Shown here: in pieces, positions 1 to 5,788 of the stretch
Layout: each line of letters begins with the position of its first letter
How positions within the stretch are numbered: position 1 is the first letter of the stretch
From: Anaerolineales bacterium
GTDB lineage: Bacteria > Chloroflexota > Anaerolineae > Anaerolineales > DRMV01
Reading direction: 5' to 3'
NCBI GenBank assembly: GCA_015484985.1
Contig: WFUL01000152.1
Coordinates: 1-10,151, forward strand
DNA: 10,151 nt
Program-made: the position numbers and the translations under genes
Notes under the pieces: model-generated
Seen by the model: only the letters and a program-made list of their open reading frames with translations
Databases searched by the model: none
Told to the model about the DNA's origin: nothing

Positions 1-30
1 CCCCCGCCCACCCCGTCGCCCTCGGGTCCC

Positions 31-1149
31 TCAAGCCCGGGACCACCGACGGGAGGCCAGGGTGTAATGCGCCAGGGCCTCCCGGTCCACCTCCACGCCC
101 AGGCCCGGGGCCGTGGGCACGCTCACCGTACCGTCCTCGTTCAAGGTAAAGCGCTGCACGGTGATGTCCCGGGCATAATACCGGTCCGTGGCCGAGATGT
201 CCCCAGGGAGACGGAAATTGGGGAGAGAAGCCAGCGCCAAATTCGCCGCCCGACCGATGCCCGTCTCCAACATCCCCCCACACCACACCGGCGCCCCCTT
301 CTCCCGGGCCACGTCGTGAATGGCCACCGCTTCCGTCAGGCCTCCTACGCGGCCCTGCTTGATGTTGATGATCCGGCACGCCCCCATCTCCAGGGCCTGA
401 CGGGCCGCCCGACGGTGTCGAATGCTCTCATCCAAACACAAGGGGGTCCGAAACTCCGCCTGTAATGCACGATGGTCCCACAAATCGTCATGAGCCAGGG
501 GCTGCTCAATGAGGAGCAGGTCGTACTCGTCCAGGGGACGTAAACGCTCACGCGCCATGGTCAGGGTATACGCCGAATTGGCATCCACCTGTAGCGGCAC
601 CTCAGGAAAGGCCCGGCGCACCGCGGCCACGTCCTGCACGTCGCGTCCGGGGCGAATCTTGATTTTGATTCTACGATACCCCTGTTCCAAAAACAAGGCA
701 ACCCGCCGCACCAGGTCTTCGGGCGTCGGTTGAATCCCGATGGAGACCCCCACGGCCACCCGGTCCCGCACACCGCCCAAAAGGTCCTTGAGGGAACGGC
801 CCTGGAGTTTCCCGTACAGGTCCCACAAGGCCATCTCCACGCCCGCTTTGGCCATGGGATGCCCGCGCACCCACGCCACCGCCTGGGGGAACTCCTGGGG
901 ATGCGCCCAATCCCGCTCCAGCAAGACGGGGAGAAGGAAATGCTCCAGAACCGCCCAGGCCGTGTGGACCGTTTCCTCCGAGTATCGAGGTTCCAGCCCG
1001 GCCACACACTCGCCCCAGCCCACCGCGCCGCTGGCCTCTCGCACTTCCAGAATCAGGGCATCCCGTTCGCTTCGTCCCCCCGTAGAGGTCACGAAGGCGT
1101 GTTGCAACGGCATGCGAACGTGGTACACCGTGACGTGCTCAATACGCAT
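31..1149 (-). CDS. NSAR/OSBS-family enolase-superfamily enzyme (N-succinylamino acid racemase or o-succinylbenzoate synthase)
   Basis: A 372-residue cytoplasmic enzyme of the muconate-lactonizing subgroup of the enolase superfamily. The N-terminal capping domain (about 1-125) is followed by the (beta/alpha)7-barrel. All superfamily catalytic positions are visible: KIKIRPG with K162/K164 (second lysine is the base), VDAN with D189, IEQP with E215, CLDES with D240 and INIKQGRVGG with K264. The GGMLETGIGR segment at 291-300 is typical of NSAR/OSBS enzymes. Family members interconvert N-succinyl-D/L-amino acids, or dehydrate SHCHC to o-succinylbenzoate for menaquinone (MenC), and many do both. 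No other men gene is in the window, so menC is not assigned. It is the last gene of the rplS operon. Its ATG follows the upstream GNAT stop by 3 nt, with a GGGAG Shine-Dalgarno inside that gene's end. The GNAT and a nearby M20 hydrolase favour the racemase role, by inference. Family assignment is firm; substrate is open. Confidence 0.9.
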   Translation of the reverse strand: MRIEHVTVYHVRMPLQHAFVTSTGGRSERDALILEVREASGAVGWGECVAGLEPRYSEETVHTAWAVLEHFLLPVLLERDWAHPQEFPQAVAWVRGHPMAKAGVEMALWDLYGKLQGRSLKDLLGGVRDRVAVGVSIGIQPTPEDLVRRVALFLEQGYRRIKIKIRPGRDVQDVAAVRRAFPEVPLQVDANSAYTLTMARERLRPLDEYDLLLIEQPLAHDDLWDHRALQAEFRTPLCLDESIRHRRAARQALEMGACRIINIKQGRVGGLTEAVAIHDVAREKGAPVWCGGMLETGIGRAANLALASLPNFRLPGDISATDRYYARDITVQRFTLNEDGTVSVPTAPGLGVEVDREALAHYTLASRRWSRA

Positions 1150-1152
1150 GGC

Positions 1153-2058
1153 TCAGGCTCCCAGTGTGCTCTCCCCATAGGTTACCACATAAAAACTCCG
1201 GGGCGTAGGACCGGACAGATGGAGGAAATCGGTGACCAGATAGCCCCGGTCGAAGAGTTCCAGGAAAATCTCCCGAATGTGCAGCCGCCAGCGCCAGGCC
1301 AGGTCGATGACCTTATCCCGAAGGGCGAAGAAATCCGGCGGAATTTCCACCAGCACGAAATTCTCCTCGCCAGGGTCGGGAAAGACGACCTCGTCCGGGG
1401 GAACGGGAAAACCCGCGTCGTTCAACTGGGTGGGGTTGAGCATGCGCACATTCGCGGAAAAGAAGTGAGCCAGGTCCAGCGGCTTGCGAGGATGGGACTC
1501 CATGCGGTCCCGCACCCGGGGGGTATTCACCCACAACTCCACCAGGAACCGGTCCGAGGGCAGTCCTCGATTGAGGGTGTCCGTCATGGCACCGTAGTAA
1601 TTGGGGTAGTACGTGCGCACAATGCCCCCCAGTTTGCGGATGTTCAGGTGGGCGTTGCGGCTCCACAAGGGGTCGTAGGTCCAGGTGATGAGTTCCAGGC
1701 CCTGATGGCGGACCCACTGCCACTGGGCCCGTTTCAGCCAGTACCCCAGGCCCTGGTTACGCCATTCCGGATGTACCCCCAACATATGGGAACAGTGTTT
1801 CAGGATGCGCCCTTTGGGCGTCTCGTGGAAACCCAGGAAGCCCATGACGAAGCCCACCAGTTGTCGGGGTTCCTGGAGGGTGTACGCGCCCATCACCAGT
1901 CCCCCTTCGTGGGCCAGGGCCACCATGAAGGACGCAGGCACCACGGCCTCCCGACCCTGCCAGGCCAGGTCCTGCAGCCGGGTGACATCCTCCATCTCCT
2001 CGGGTTTGGTGAGCACCCGGATTTCCACCTCACCTTTGGGAAGTTGCAGGCGTCGCAT
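1153..2058 (-). CDS. GNAT-superfamily acyltransferase (COG3375-like), candidate N-succinyltransferase
   Basis: A 301-residue protein resembling the COG3375 group of predicted GNAT acyltransferases. The GNAT core spans about 12-175. The acyl-CoA pyrophosphate-binding stretch is at 91-108 (HMLGVHPEWRNQGLGYWL, the R/QxxGxG/A motif with Q102-G103-x-G105). It is followed by the group-typical ITWTYDPLWSRNAHLNI (124-140) and LNRGLPSDRF (162-171). About 120 residues beyond the core have no fold I recognise. A longer frame opens upstream to 2247, but that extension is Gly/Pro-rich antisense-like sequence inside the SDR gene. The ATG at 2058 has GGGAGG six bases upstream and shares one base with the SDR stop (TGATG), which indicates translational coupling. 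Being directly upstream of the NSAR-like gene, it may supply the N-succinyl (or other N-acyl) amino acid that enzyme uses. The donor and acceptor are inferred, not seen. Confidence 0.82.
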   Translation of the reverse strand: MRRLQLPKGEVEIRVLTKPEEMEDVTRLQDLAWQGREAVVPASFMVALAHEGGLVMGAYTLQEPRQLVGFVMGFLGFHETPKGRILKHCSHMLGVHPEWRNQGLGYWLKRAQWQWVRHQGLELITWTYDPLWSRNAHLNIRKLGGIVRTYYPNYYGAMTDTLNRGLPSDRFLVELWVNTPRVRDRMESHPRKPLDLAHFFSANVRMLNPTQLNDAGFPVPPDEVVFPDPGEENFVLVEIPPDFFALRDKVIDLAWRWRLHIREIFLELFDRGYLVTDFLHLSGPTPRSFYVVTYGESTLGA

Positions 2059-2981
2059 CAGAGACCTCCCACGGGCCGGGGTTGGGGATGAAGCGCGCGG
2101 GCCAGGGCAGGGAGCCGGTCCCGCACCCGTTCCGGAAACAGGCCGAAATAGCGGGGCAGGACGTCCACATCCGTGGTACGGTCCAGGGCCATGTAGTCCA
2201 ACCAAAACATGAGGCCTACCGCCCGCGGCAGGGTGAGGGCCAGCCAATGGGCCAGGGTGCGCGCGTAGGGCATGGGGAGGGTCACGAAACGGGGCTGACG
2301 CCCCAGTGCCTGGCGTACCCAGGCCAGGAGGTCCTTCCAGGGGATGTGTTCAGGACCCCCGACCTCCAGCACCCGTCCCAGGGGCGGGTCCAGCAAGAGC
2401 AGGGAGAGGGCCGTCACCAGGTCCTCCACCCACAAGGGTTGGACCACGGTCTCCCCTCCTCCAGGGCGGGGAACCACGGGCAGACGACGCAATCGCCGCA
2501 TGAGGGGGGTCAGGAAATGGTCTTGCGGGCCATACACCCAGGCACTGCGCACGATGACCCAGGGCACCCGGCCCTTTTGGATGATACTCTCGGCCATGCC
2601 TTTGGCCCGCAACACGGGGAAGGCCGAAGCCGGGTTGGCTCCCAGATGGCTCAGATACAACAGAACCCGGACGTTGGCCTCAGACGCGGCCAGGACGAGG
2701 TTCCGGGTGCCCTGGACATCTACCCGGTAGAGGGCTTCCATACGTCCCTTGTGTTCCCCGGAGGCCAGGTGCACCACCCCTTCCACCCCCCGCACCGCCC
2801 GGCGGAGGGCCTGGAGATCTTCCATACGTCCCAGGGCCACTTCCACCGGGATACCCGGTGGCAGGGCGTGGGTCAGGGTGCCTGGAGGGAGAAATAAACG
2901 AACCCGGTGACCGGCCGTGACCAGGACCGGCACCAGGTGTCGTCCAATAAACCCCGTACCACCGCAGACCAGCAGATGCAT
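2058..2981 (-). CDS. Atypical short-chain dehydrogenase / NAD(P)-binding epimerase-like protein (NDUFA9-like, COG0702 type)
   Basis: A 307-residue Rossmann-fold protein. The nucleotide-binding motif is at the extreme N terminus (CGGTGFIGRHL, 6-16; GxxGxxG = G7, G10, G13). VVHLAS lies at 69-74, LYLSHLGANP at 108-117, VRSAWVYGP at 144-152 and QPLWVEDLVTAL at 181-192, the usual landmarks of extended/atypical SDRs related to the complex I subunit NDUFA9. The position that normally holds the YxxxK tyrosine appears to be Val123 (VLRAK, 123-127), with Lys127 kept. NAD(P) binding is therefore likely, but classical SDR catalysis is doubtful. The C-terminal 240-290 segment has hydrophobic stretches that could be peripheral membrane or substrate-lid helices. 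It lies 9 nt after rplS, and its TGA overlaps the next ATG. GGAAGG upstream of the ATG is 13 nt away, so initiation may depend on coupling to rplS. No specific substrate can be named. Confidence 0.85.
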   Translation of the reverse strand: MHLLVCGGTGFIGRHLVPVLVTAGHRVRLFLPPGTLTHALPPGIPVEVALGRMEDLQALRRAVRGVEGVVHLASGEHKGRMEALYRVDVQGTRNLVLAASEANVRVLLYLSHLGANPASAFPVLRAKGMAESIIQKGRVPWVIVRSAWVYGPQDHFLTPLMRRLRRLPVVPRPGGGETVVQPLWVEDLVTALSLLLLDPPLGRVLEVGGPEHIPWKDLLAWVRQALGRQPRFVTLPMPYARTLAHWLALTLPRAVGLMFWLDYMALDRTTDVDVLPRYFGLFPERVRDRLPALARALHPQPRPVGGL

Positions 2982-2990
2982 GAAATGGGT

Positions 2991-3425
2991 TCAGCCTTCC
3001 TGTTCCTTCGGCACTTCCGCCTCCGACGGGGCGGTGGGTTCGGGAGCCGGGGGCGCTGCCGTTGCGGCCTTGGGTCGTCGGGGCTTGAGGCGGGCGTGTT
3101 TGCCGATGCGCTCCCGCAGGTAGTACAGGCGCGCGCGACGCACCTTGGATTGCTGATGGCGCACCACTTTCTCAATCAAGGGAGAGCGCAAGGGGAAAGT
3201 GCGTTCCACCCCGATACCGTGGCTGGCAATGCGACGAACGGTGAAGGTGGCGTTGTTCCCTTCGCCCCGAACACGAATCACCGTACCCCGAAACTCCTGA
3301 ACCCGTTCCCGTTCCCCTTCCTTGATACGGAAGTACACGCTCACGATATCGCCCGGGCGCAGGTCTTCAGGGACGTTGGGATTGGGGGGCGCCTCAAAGG
3401 CCTTGAGGAGTTCTGCCTTGTTCAT
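2991..3425 (-). CDS. rplS: 50S ribosomal protein L19
   Basis: A 144-residue L19, a large-subunit protein at the 30S/50S interface. The core (about 5-113) is canonical: PGDIVSVYFRIKEGERERVQEFRG at 24-47, then VRRIASHGIGVERTFPLRSP at 63-82 and the basic VRRARLYYLRERIGK at 94-108. Typical L19 is about 115 residues. The extra 30 residues here are a Pro/Ala/Glu-rich tail (114-144) that looks disordered. The start is secure: ATG at 3425 with AAGGAGG seven bases upstream. It is the first gene of a four-gene operon (rplS-SDR-GNAT-NSAR), so a housekeeping ribosomal promoter also drives three metabolic genes. The usual rpsP-rimM-trmD neighbours are absent on the upstream side. Confidence 0.97.
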   Translation of the reverse strand: MNKAELLKAFEAPPNPNVPEDLRPGDIVSVYFRIKEGERERVQEFRGTVIRVRGEGNNATFTVRRIASHGIGVERTFPLRSPLIEKVVRHQQSKVRRARLYYLRERIGKHARLKPRRPKAATAAPPAPEPTAPSEAEVPKEQEG

Positions 3426-3432
3426 GGTGGGG

Positions 3433-3439
3433 CCTCCTT
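3433..3439 (-). promoter_or_regulatory. Consensus Shine-Dalgarno of rplS
   Basis: On the minus strand this reads AAGGAGG, a full anti-16S match, seven bases before the rplS ATG. It is the strongest ribosome binding site in the window and fits a highly expressed ribosomal protein. Confidence 0.85.
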
Positions 3440-3465
3440 AAACCCGAAAACTGACATCAAGAAAC

Positions 3466-3493
3466 CCCTTGCGGGGGAAGTCCCCAACAAGGG
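3466..3493 (-). promoter_or_regulatory. Stem-loop in the rplS 5' leader
   Basis: In the minus-strand transcript CCCTTG (3493-3488) pairs with CAAGGG (3471-3466). A second helix GGGG/CCCC (3477-3474 with 3485-3482) forms inside it around a four-base loop, separated by a small internal loop. The hairpin sits at or very near the predicted 5' end of the mRNA, about 25 nt before the Shine-Dalgarno. Leader structures regulating L19 are known in other phyla (Firmicutes, Flavobacteria). Whether this is such an autoregulatory site or only an mRNA-stabilising 5' hairpin is not decidable from one copy. Confidence 0.45.
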
Positions 3494-3502
3494 CGGCAAC
3501 GT

Positions 3503-3511
3503 ATTATACCA
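3503..3511 (-). promoter_or_regulatory. Extended -10 promoter of the rplS operon
   Basis: The minus strand reads TGG-TATAAT, a perfect -10 hexamer with the extended TGN element. No convincing -35 is seen 16-18 bp upstream, which fits extended -10 promoters. The start point would be near 3496, giving a leader of about 70 nt that contains the hairpin and Shine-Dalgarno. The promoter lies about 35 bp from the left edge of the first structured repeat copy. Confidence 0.7.
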
Positions 3512-3544
3512 TGGGCCTGAGTTCACGAACCAGAAATTTGGGTG

Positions 3545-3645
3545 GGGTGCACTCAAAAGTTACCGAAGTGGGAGAAAAGATGGTGCCGCATTGGAAAGGC
3601 ACCCAACGTTTCGCACAGGTCTGTCCGGGTCCGGGATCGAAGGAG
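3545..3645 (+). repeat. Structured intergenic repeat, copy 1 (5' part only)
   Basis: It begins GGGTGCACTCAAAAGTTACC and matches copy 3 (9932 onward) with only 4 differences over the first 80 bases from GTGCACTC, and copy 2 more loosely. It holds the 5' hairpin GGTGCC (3582-3587) / GGCACC (3598-3603) and the left arm of the outer palindrome (CGCACAGGTCTGTC, 3612-3625). After an AGGAG near 3644 the similarity ends. The central stem-loop, right arm and right terminal repeat are all missing, and a 7-bp degenerate repeat follows instead. It lies in the divergent region between rplS and the M20 peptidase gene. This copy is 3'-truncated or is a minimal variant. Confidence 0.8.
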
Positions 3646-3648
3646 AGG

Positions 3649-3683
3649 GCTGACGGCCGCCCACCGACCAACAACCAACACAC
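3649..3683 (+). repeat. Degenerate heptamer tandem repeat following copy 1
   Basis: Five consecutive 7-base units can be read: GCTGACG, GCCGCCC, ACCGACC, AACAACC, AACACAC. They are loosely related to a GCCGACC/GCCAACA pattern, with almost no T on this strand. A clearer version of the same heptamer lies directly before copy 3 (9897-9931). Function unknown. Confidence 0.5.
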
Positions 3684-3723
3684 AATTCCAGCCAGGACCG
3701 CCCTATGCGCCCTTTCCCTTCCC

Positions 3724-3732
3724 TGATAGAAT
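3724..3732 (+). promoter_or_regulatory. Extended -10 promoter of the M20 peptidase gene
   Basis: TGA-TAGAAT, an extended -10 element 44 bases before the ATG at 3776. No good -35 hexamer is visible at 16-18 bp spacing. The start point would be near 3739. The same TGN-TAGAAT form occurs before the DUF151 gene. Confidence 0.55.
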
Positions 3733-3775
3733 TGCCACGGCAAAAAGGAGAACCTCAACCCCCTCGGGAGGACCG

Positions 3776-4849
3776 ATGGACCCACAGGCCTTGGTGGAGG
3801 AAACCCGGCGCCTGATTGCCATCCCCAGTTACGAAGACTGCACGGCCATCCTGGCCTACGTGCAGCAACGTTTACCCTTCCTGCCCTGGAAAAAGCAATA
3901 TGTGGACAAGTGGGTCAACGGTCGCCAGCAGTACAACCTCCACACCCTCAGTCCAGAACGCCCCTTCGTGGTGAACACCCACGTCGACACCGTGCCCGCG
4001 CTGACCATGGCCCATGCCTTCACCCCCCGGGTCGAGGGCAATCGCATCTATGGACGGGGCGCGGTGGATACCAAAGGCCTGCTGGCCGCGCTCATCGTCG
4101 CCGTGGAGGCCTTCTATCGGGACCACAGCACCGTACCCGTCTCCATCGCCCTGACGGTGGACGAGGAAAACGTCGACGCCGTGGGCTCCACCCATCTGGC
4201 CCCCTTCTTACAGGACATGGAATACGTGCTGGTGCTGGAACCCACCCAGGGGGCCATCTGCACCCGCCAGGTGGGGTCCCTGGAATTCGAACTCGCCATC
4301 CAGGCGCCCCAAATCTACCACGCGGCGATGTTCGGCCGGACCCCCAATGTCATTCGCCTGCTGGTGGACGCGTGGCAGGCGCTGGAGGACAGCGTGGGGC
4401 TACCCCTCAACGTCTTCCTCTTCGAGGGCGGTTGGGAACACTACACCACGCCTCCCCAGGCCCGCCTGCGGGGCGAGTTCGTCATCGAACCCGGAGGCCG
4501 GTGGCGGGCGGTGGAAGAGGCCATCCAGCGAACCCTGGGACATCCTCCCCTGAAGGGCCGGGTGACCTACCGACGCATCGACGCCGACGACCCCCTGGAT
4601 TTCGACGAGCATCCCGGCACACAGCGGCTGGCACGGGCCTACGCCGAAGCCCTGGGCGAGGCGCCTGCCTTTGACATCATGCCCGTGTGGACCGATGCGG
4701 CCAACTTCGCCAAGGCGGGGGTACCGTGCGCGGTCTTCGGCTTCGGCGACCTGGCCGTGGCCCATAGCGAACGGGAACATATCACCCTGGAGGACCTGGA
4801 GCGCACCAGCCGGGTCCTTTACAGGCTCTTCACCATCCTCACCCAATAA
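3776..4849 (+). CDS. M20-family metallopeptidase / amidohydrolase
   Basis: A 357-residue cytoplasmic di-zinc hydrolase of the ArgE/DapE/CPG2 class. Visible signature residues: H69 and D71 in NTHVDTVP, bridging-ligand D98 in GRGAVDTKG, the catalytic/ligand pair E130-E131 in VDEEN, E155 in VLEPTQ and H330 in AVAHSE near the C terminus. YHAAMFGRTPNVI (181-193) marks the dimerisation (lid) domain, roughly 165-270, with H182 in the position of the conserved lid histidine. The frame stays open upstream to 3542, but that part runs through the repeat and promoter. The ATG at 3776 has GGGAGG four bases upstream and lies downstream of an extended -10. Family members remove N-acyl groups from amino acids or cleave dipeptides. 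With an NSAR-like enzyme and a GNAT 2 kb away, an N-succinyl-L-amino acid desuccinylase is attractive but inferred. The 3' end overlaps the convergent GNAT gene by 31 bp. Confidence 0.92.
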   Translation: MDPQALVEETRRLIAIPSYEDCTAILAYVQQRLPFLPWKKQYVDKWVNGRQQYNLHTLSPERPFVVNTHVDTVPALTMAHAFTPRVEGNRIYGRGAVDTKGLLAALIVAVEAFYRDHSTVPVSIALTVDEENVDAVGSTHLAPFLQDMEYVLVLEPTQGAICTRQVGSLEFELAIQAPQIYHAAMFGRTPNVIRLLVDAWQALEDSVGLPLNVFLFEGGWEHYTTPPQARLRGEFVIEPGGRWRAVEEAIQRTLGHPPLKGRVTYRRIDADDPLDFDEHPGTQRLARAYAEALGEAPAFDIMPVWTDAANFAKAGVPCAVFGFGDLAVAHSEREHITLEDLERTSRVLYRLFTILTQ

Positions 4850-5283
4850 CCCCAACTGACGGGGCGGAAACCGAAACGCCGATAGAAGGCCAGAGCCCGG
4901 TCGTTGTGTTCCCCCACCCACAGACCGGCCTTTTTCAAGCCCTGGGCCCGGATGTGGTCCAGCCCGGCCTCCAAAAGCCGTCGGGCCACACTCTTGCCCC
5001 AGAATTTGGGGTGCACCACCAGTTCGTGGATTTCCCCGATGCGTTCCCCGTGCCAGTCAATCCAATTGGCGTCCACCACGATGAAGCCCGCGACCTCCCC
5101 GTCCACCTCCGCCACCTGGAAGAAGGTGTGATGCCGCTGGAGCCAACGCAAGTATCGCTTGACTTTTTGGGGCGTGGATTCACCGTATTCCGGATGTTCC
5201 CGGTAGGCTTCCTGAAACACATCCATCAAAACCGGCACGTCCTCGGCGCGGAAAGGACGCAACGTCACTGTAACGACTTCCAT
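4819..5283 (-). CDS. GNAT-family N-acetyltransferase
   Basis: A 154-residue single-domain GNAT. Strand/motif A is ELVVHPKFWGKSVARRLLE (87-105), the acetyl-CoA P-loop; the usual third residue of QxxGxG is Ser98 here. Motif B is NDRALAFYRRFGF (127-139), a hallmark of the family. The core is complete from MEVVTVTLRPF to the final strand WVRMVKSL. A longer frame reaches 5358, but that start lies upstream of a good -10 element (5349-5354), so the ATG at 5283, with AAGGTG upstream, is preferred. The gene is convergent with the M20 gene and overlaps its 3' end. The acceptor (small molecule, antibiotic, peptide or ribosomal protein N terminus) cannot be inferred. It is not closely similar to the GNAT at 1153-2058. 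Confidence 0.88.
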   Translation of the reverse strand: MEVVTVTLRPFRAEDVPVLMDVFQEAYREHPEYGESTPQKVKRYLRWLQRHHTFFQVAEVDGEVAGFIVVDANWIDWHGERIGEIHELVVHPKFWGKSVARRLLEAGLDHIRAQGLKKAGLWVGEHNDRALAFYRRFGFRPVSWGYWVRMVKSL

Positions 5284-5348
5284 AGAACACCTTACCCGTT
5301 CCTTGAGGGGTATTGTCGTTGGCCTGTTCTTCGGACGTGACCGAGAGT

Positions 5349-5357
5349 ATTTTAGCA
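5349..5357 (-). promoter_or_regulatory. Extended -10 promoter of the small GNAT gene
   Basis: The minus strand reads TGC-TAAAAT, 65 bases before the ATG at 5283, with a predicted start near 5342. No good -35 is visible. Its position excludes the longer frame start at 5358. Confidence 0.55.
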
Positions 5358-5392
5358 CATCTTACCCGCCTAACCCATACGCATGTGGAAAG

Positions 5393-5415
5393 GAGTGCAC
5401 TCAGAAGTTGCTGAA
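5393..5415 (+). repeat. Left terminal inverted repeat of copy 2
   Basis: Starts GAGTGCACTCAGAAGTTGCT. It pairs with the reverse complement of 5647-5669 at 17 of 23 positions. The equivalent ends of copies 1 and 3 lie at 3545-3567 and 9932-9954. Confidence 0.65.
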
Positions 5416-5646
5416 GAGTGGAAGAAAAGATTATGCCGTTTTGGAAAGGGCATCCAGTGTTTCGCTCAGGCCCGACCCGGCCCTGGACCGCAGGAAGATA
5501 AGGAGATCATGTGGCAAGCGGCTTCATCCCTTGCCACATAAACTCCCTTCATCCAGGGTCCCGAACCCGGGCCGACCTGTGCGTTCCAACGAAAATGCCT
5601 GCCCATGGAGATGGTCCAAACGTTCTACCAGAGATGACGGCTTGAT

Positions 5647-5669
5647 TTCGGCAACTTTGGAGTGTGCCC
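5647..5669 (-). repeat. Right terminal inverted repeat of copy 2
   Basis: Reads TTCGGCAACTTTGGAGTGTG then CCC on the plus strand. Its reverse complement matches the left end of copy 3 (9932-9954) at 20 of 23 positions. This sets the likely right boundary of the element family. Copy 1 lacks it, and copy 3 would carry it beyond the window. Confidence 0.65.
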
Positions 5670-5694
5670 GGAAGGCGACCCCAGGATTCGGGAT

Positions 5695-5706
5695 ATTGGC
5701 GCCAAT
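5695..5706. promoter_or_regulatory. 12-bp perfect palindrome upstream of the DUF151-dnaB promoter
   Basis: ATTGGCGCCAAT is a perfect dyad whose right edge is 23 bp upstream of the predicted -35 (5730). Its position suits a binding site for a dimeric regulator. It lies outside the repeat element. No specific regulator is recognised. Confidence 0.35.
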
Positions 5707-5729
5707 TTATACCCAGATTCGTCGGCCTA

Positions 5730-5758
5730 TTGCATCCCCCTGGGGGCCGTGTTAGAAT
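5730..5758 (+). promoter_or_regulatory. Promoter of the DUF151-dnaB-dnaD-loader operon
   Basis: A -35 of TTGCAT (5730-5735), 17-bp spacer, and -10 of TAGAAT (5753-5758) preceded by TG at 5750-5751, so both -35 and extended -10 features are present. The spacer contains the small dyad CCCCC-T-GGGGG (5736-5746). The start point is expected near 5765, about 24 nt before the ATG at 5789. Confidence 0.7.
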
Positions 5759-5788
5759 TACAGAGACCTGAGGGCAGTGGAGGACAGG

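Larger units (their letters stand above)
5393..5669 (+). repeat. Structured intergenic repeat, copy 2 (apparently full length, MITE-like)
   Basis: A 277-bp element filling most of the 505-bp divergent gap between the small GNAT gene and the DUF151 gene. Its ends are imperfect inverted repeats (5393-5415 and 5647-5669; 17 of 23 positions pair, and the right end matches the left end of copy 3 at 20 of 23). Inside are a 5' hairpin ATGCC (5433-5437) / GGCAT (5449-5453) and outer palindrome arms from CGCTCAGG (5463) to CCTGTGCG (ending 5583). A central 10-bp perfect stem ATGTGGCAAG (5509-5518) / CTTGCCACAT (5530-5539) encloses an 11-base loop. No convincing coding potential; a frame across it is incidental. 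Size, terminal inverted repeats and lack of genes fit a MITE. Conserved folding would also fit a mobile structured RNA. Confidence 0.75.

Noticed and set aside
730..2091. Long plus-strand open frame (453 codons) opposite the NSAR-like and GNAT genes
   Set aside because: It is antisense to two well-supported genes, rich in His/Pro/Gly/Gln as expected of a GC-rich shadow frame, and has no recognisable domain.
3542..3775. N-terminal extension of the M20 peptidase frame
   Set aside because: It translates the structured repeat, heptamers and promoter; the ATG at 3776 has its own Shine-Dalgarno and starts at the normal M20 N terminus.
5284..5358. Longer N terminus of the small GNAT protein from 5358
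   Set aside because: That start lies upstream of the predicted -10 (5349-5354), and the extra residues are basic, without resemblance to GNAT.
5387..5678. Target-site duplication flanking copy 2 (GGAAAGGA left, GGAAGGCG right)
   Set aside because: The two flanks are similar but not identical and do not sit at equal distance from the terminal repeats, so this may be chance.
5303..5755. Open frame running across repeat copy 2
   Set aside because: Its peptide is Arg/Pro-rich and shares sequence only with the translated copy 1 because both are the same repeat; the hairpins and compensatory changes indicate a non-coding element.
5777..5788. GTG start for the DUF151 gene at 5777
   Set aside because: Shine-Dalgarno spacing would be about 2 bases, whereas the ATG at 5789 has GGAGG at 5 bases and matches the usual family start.
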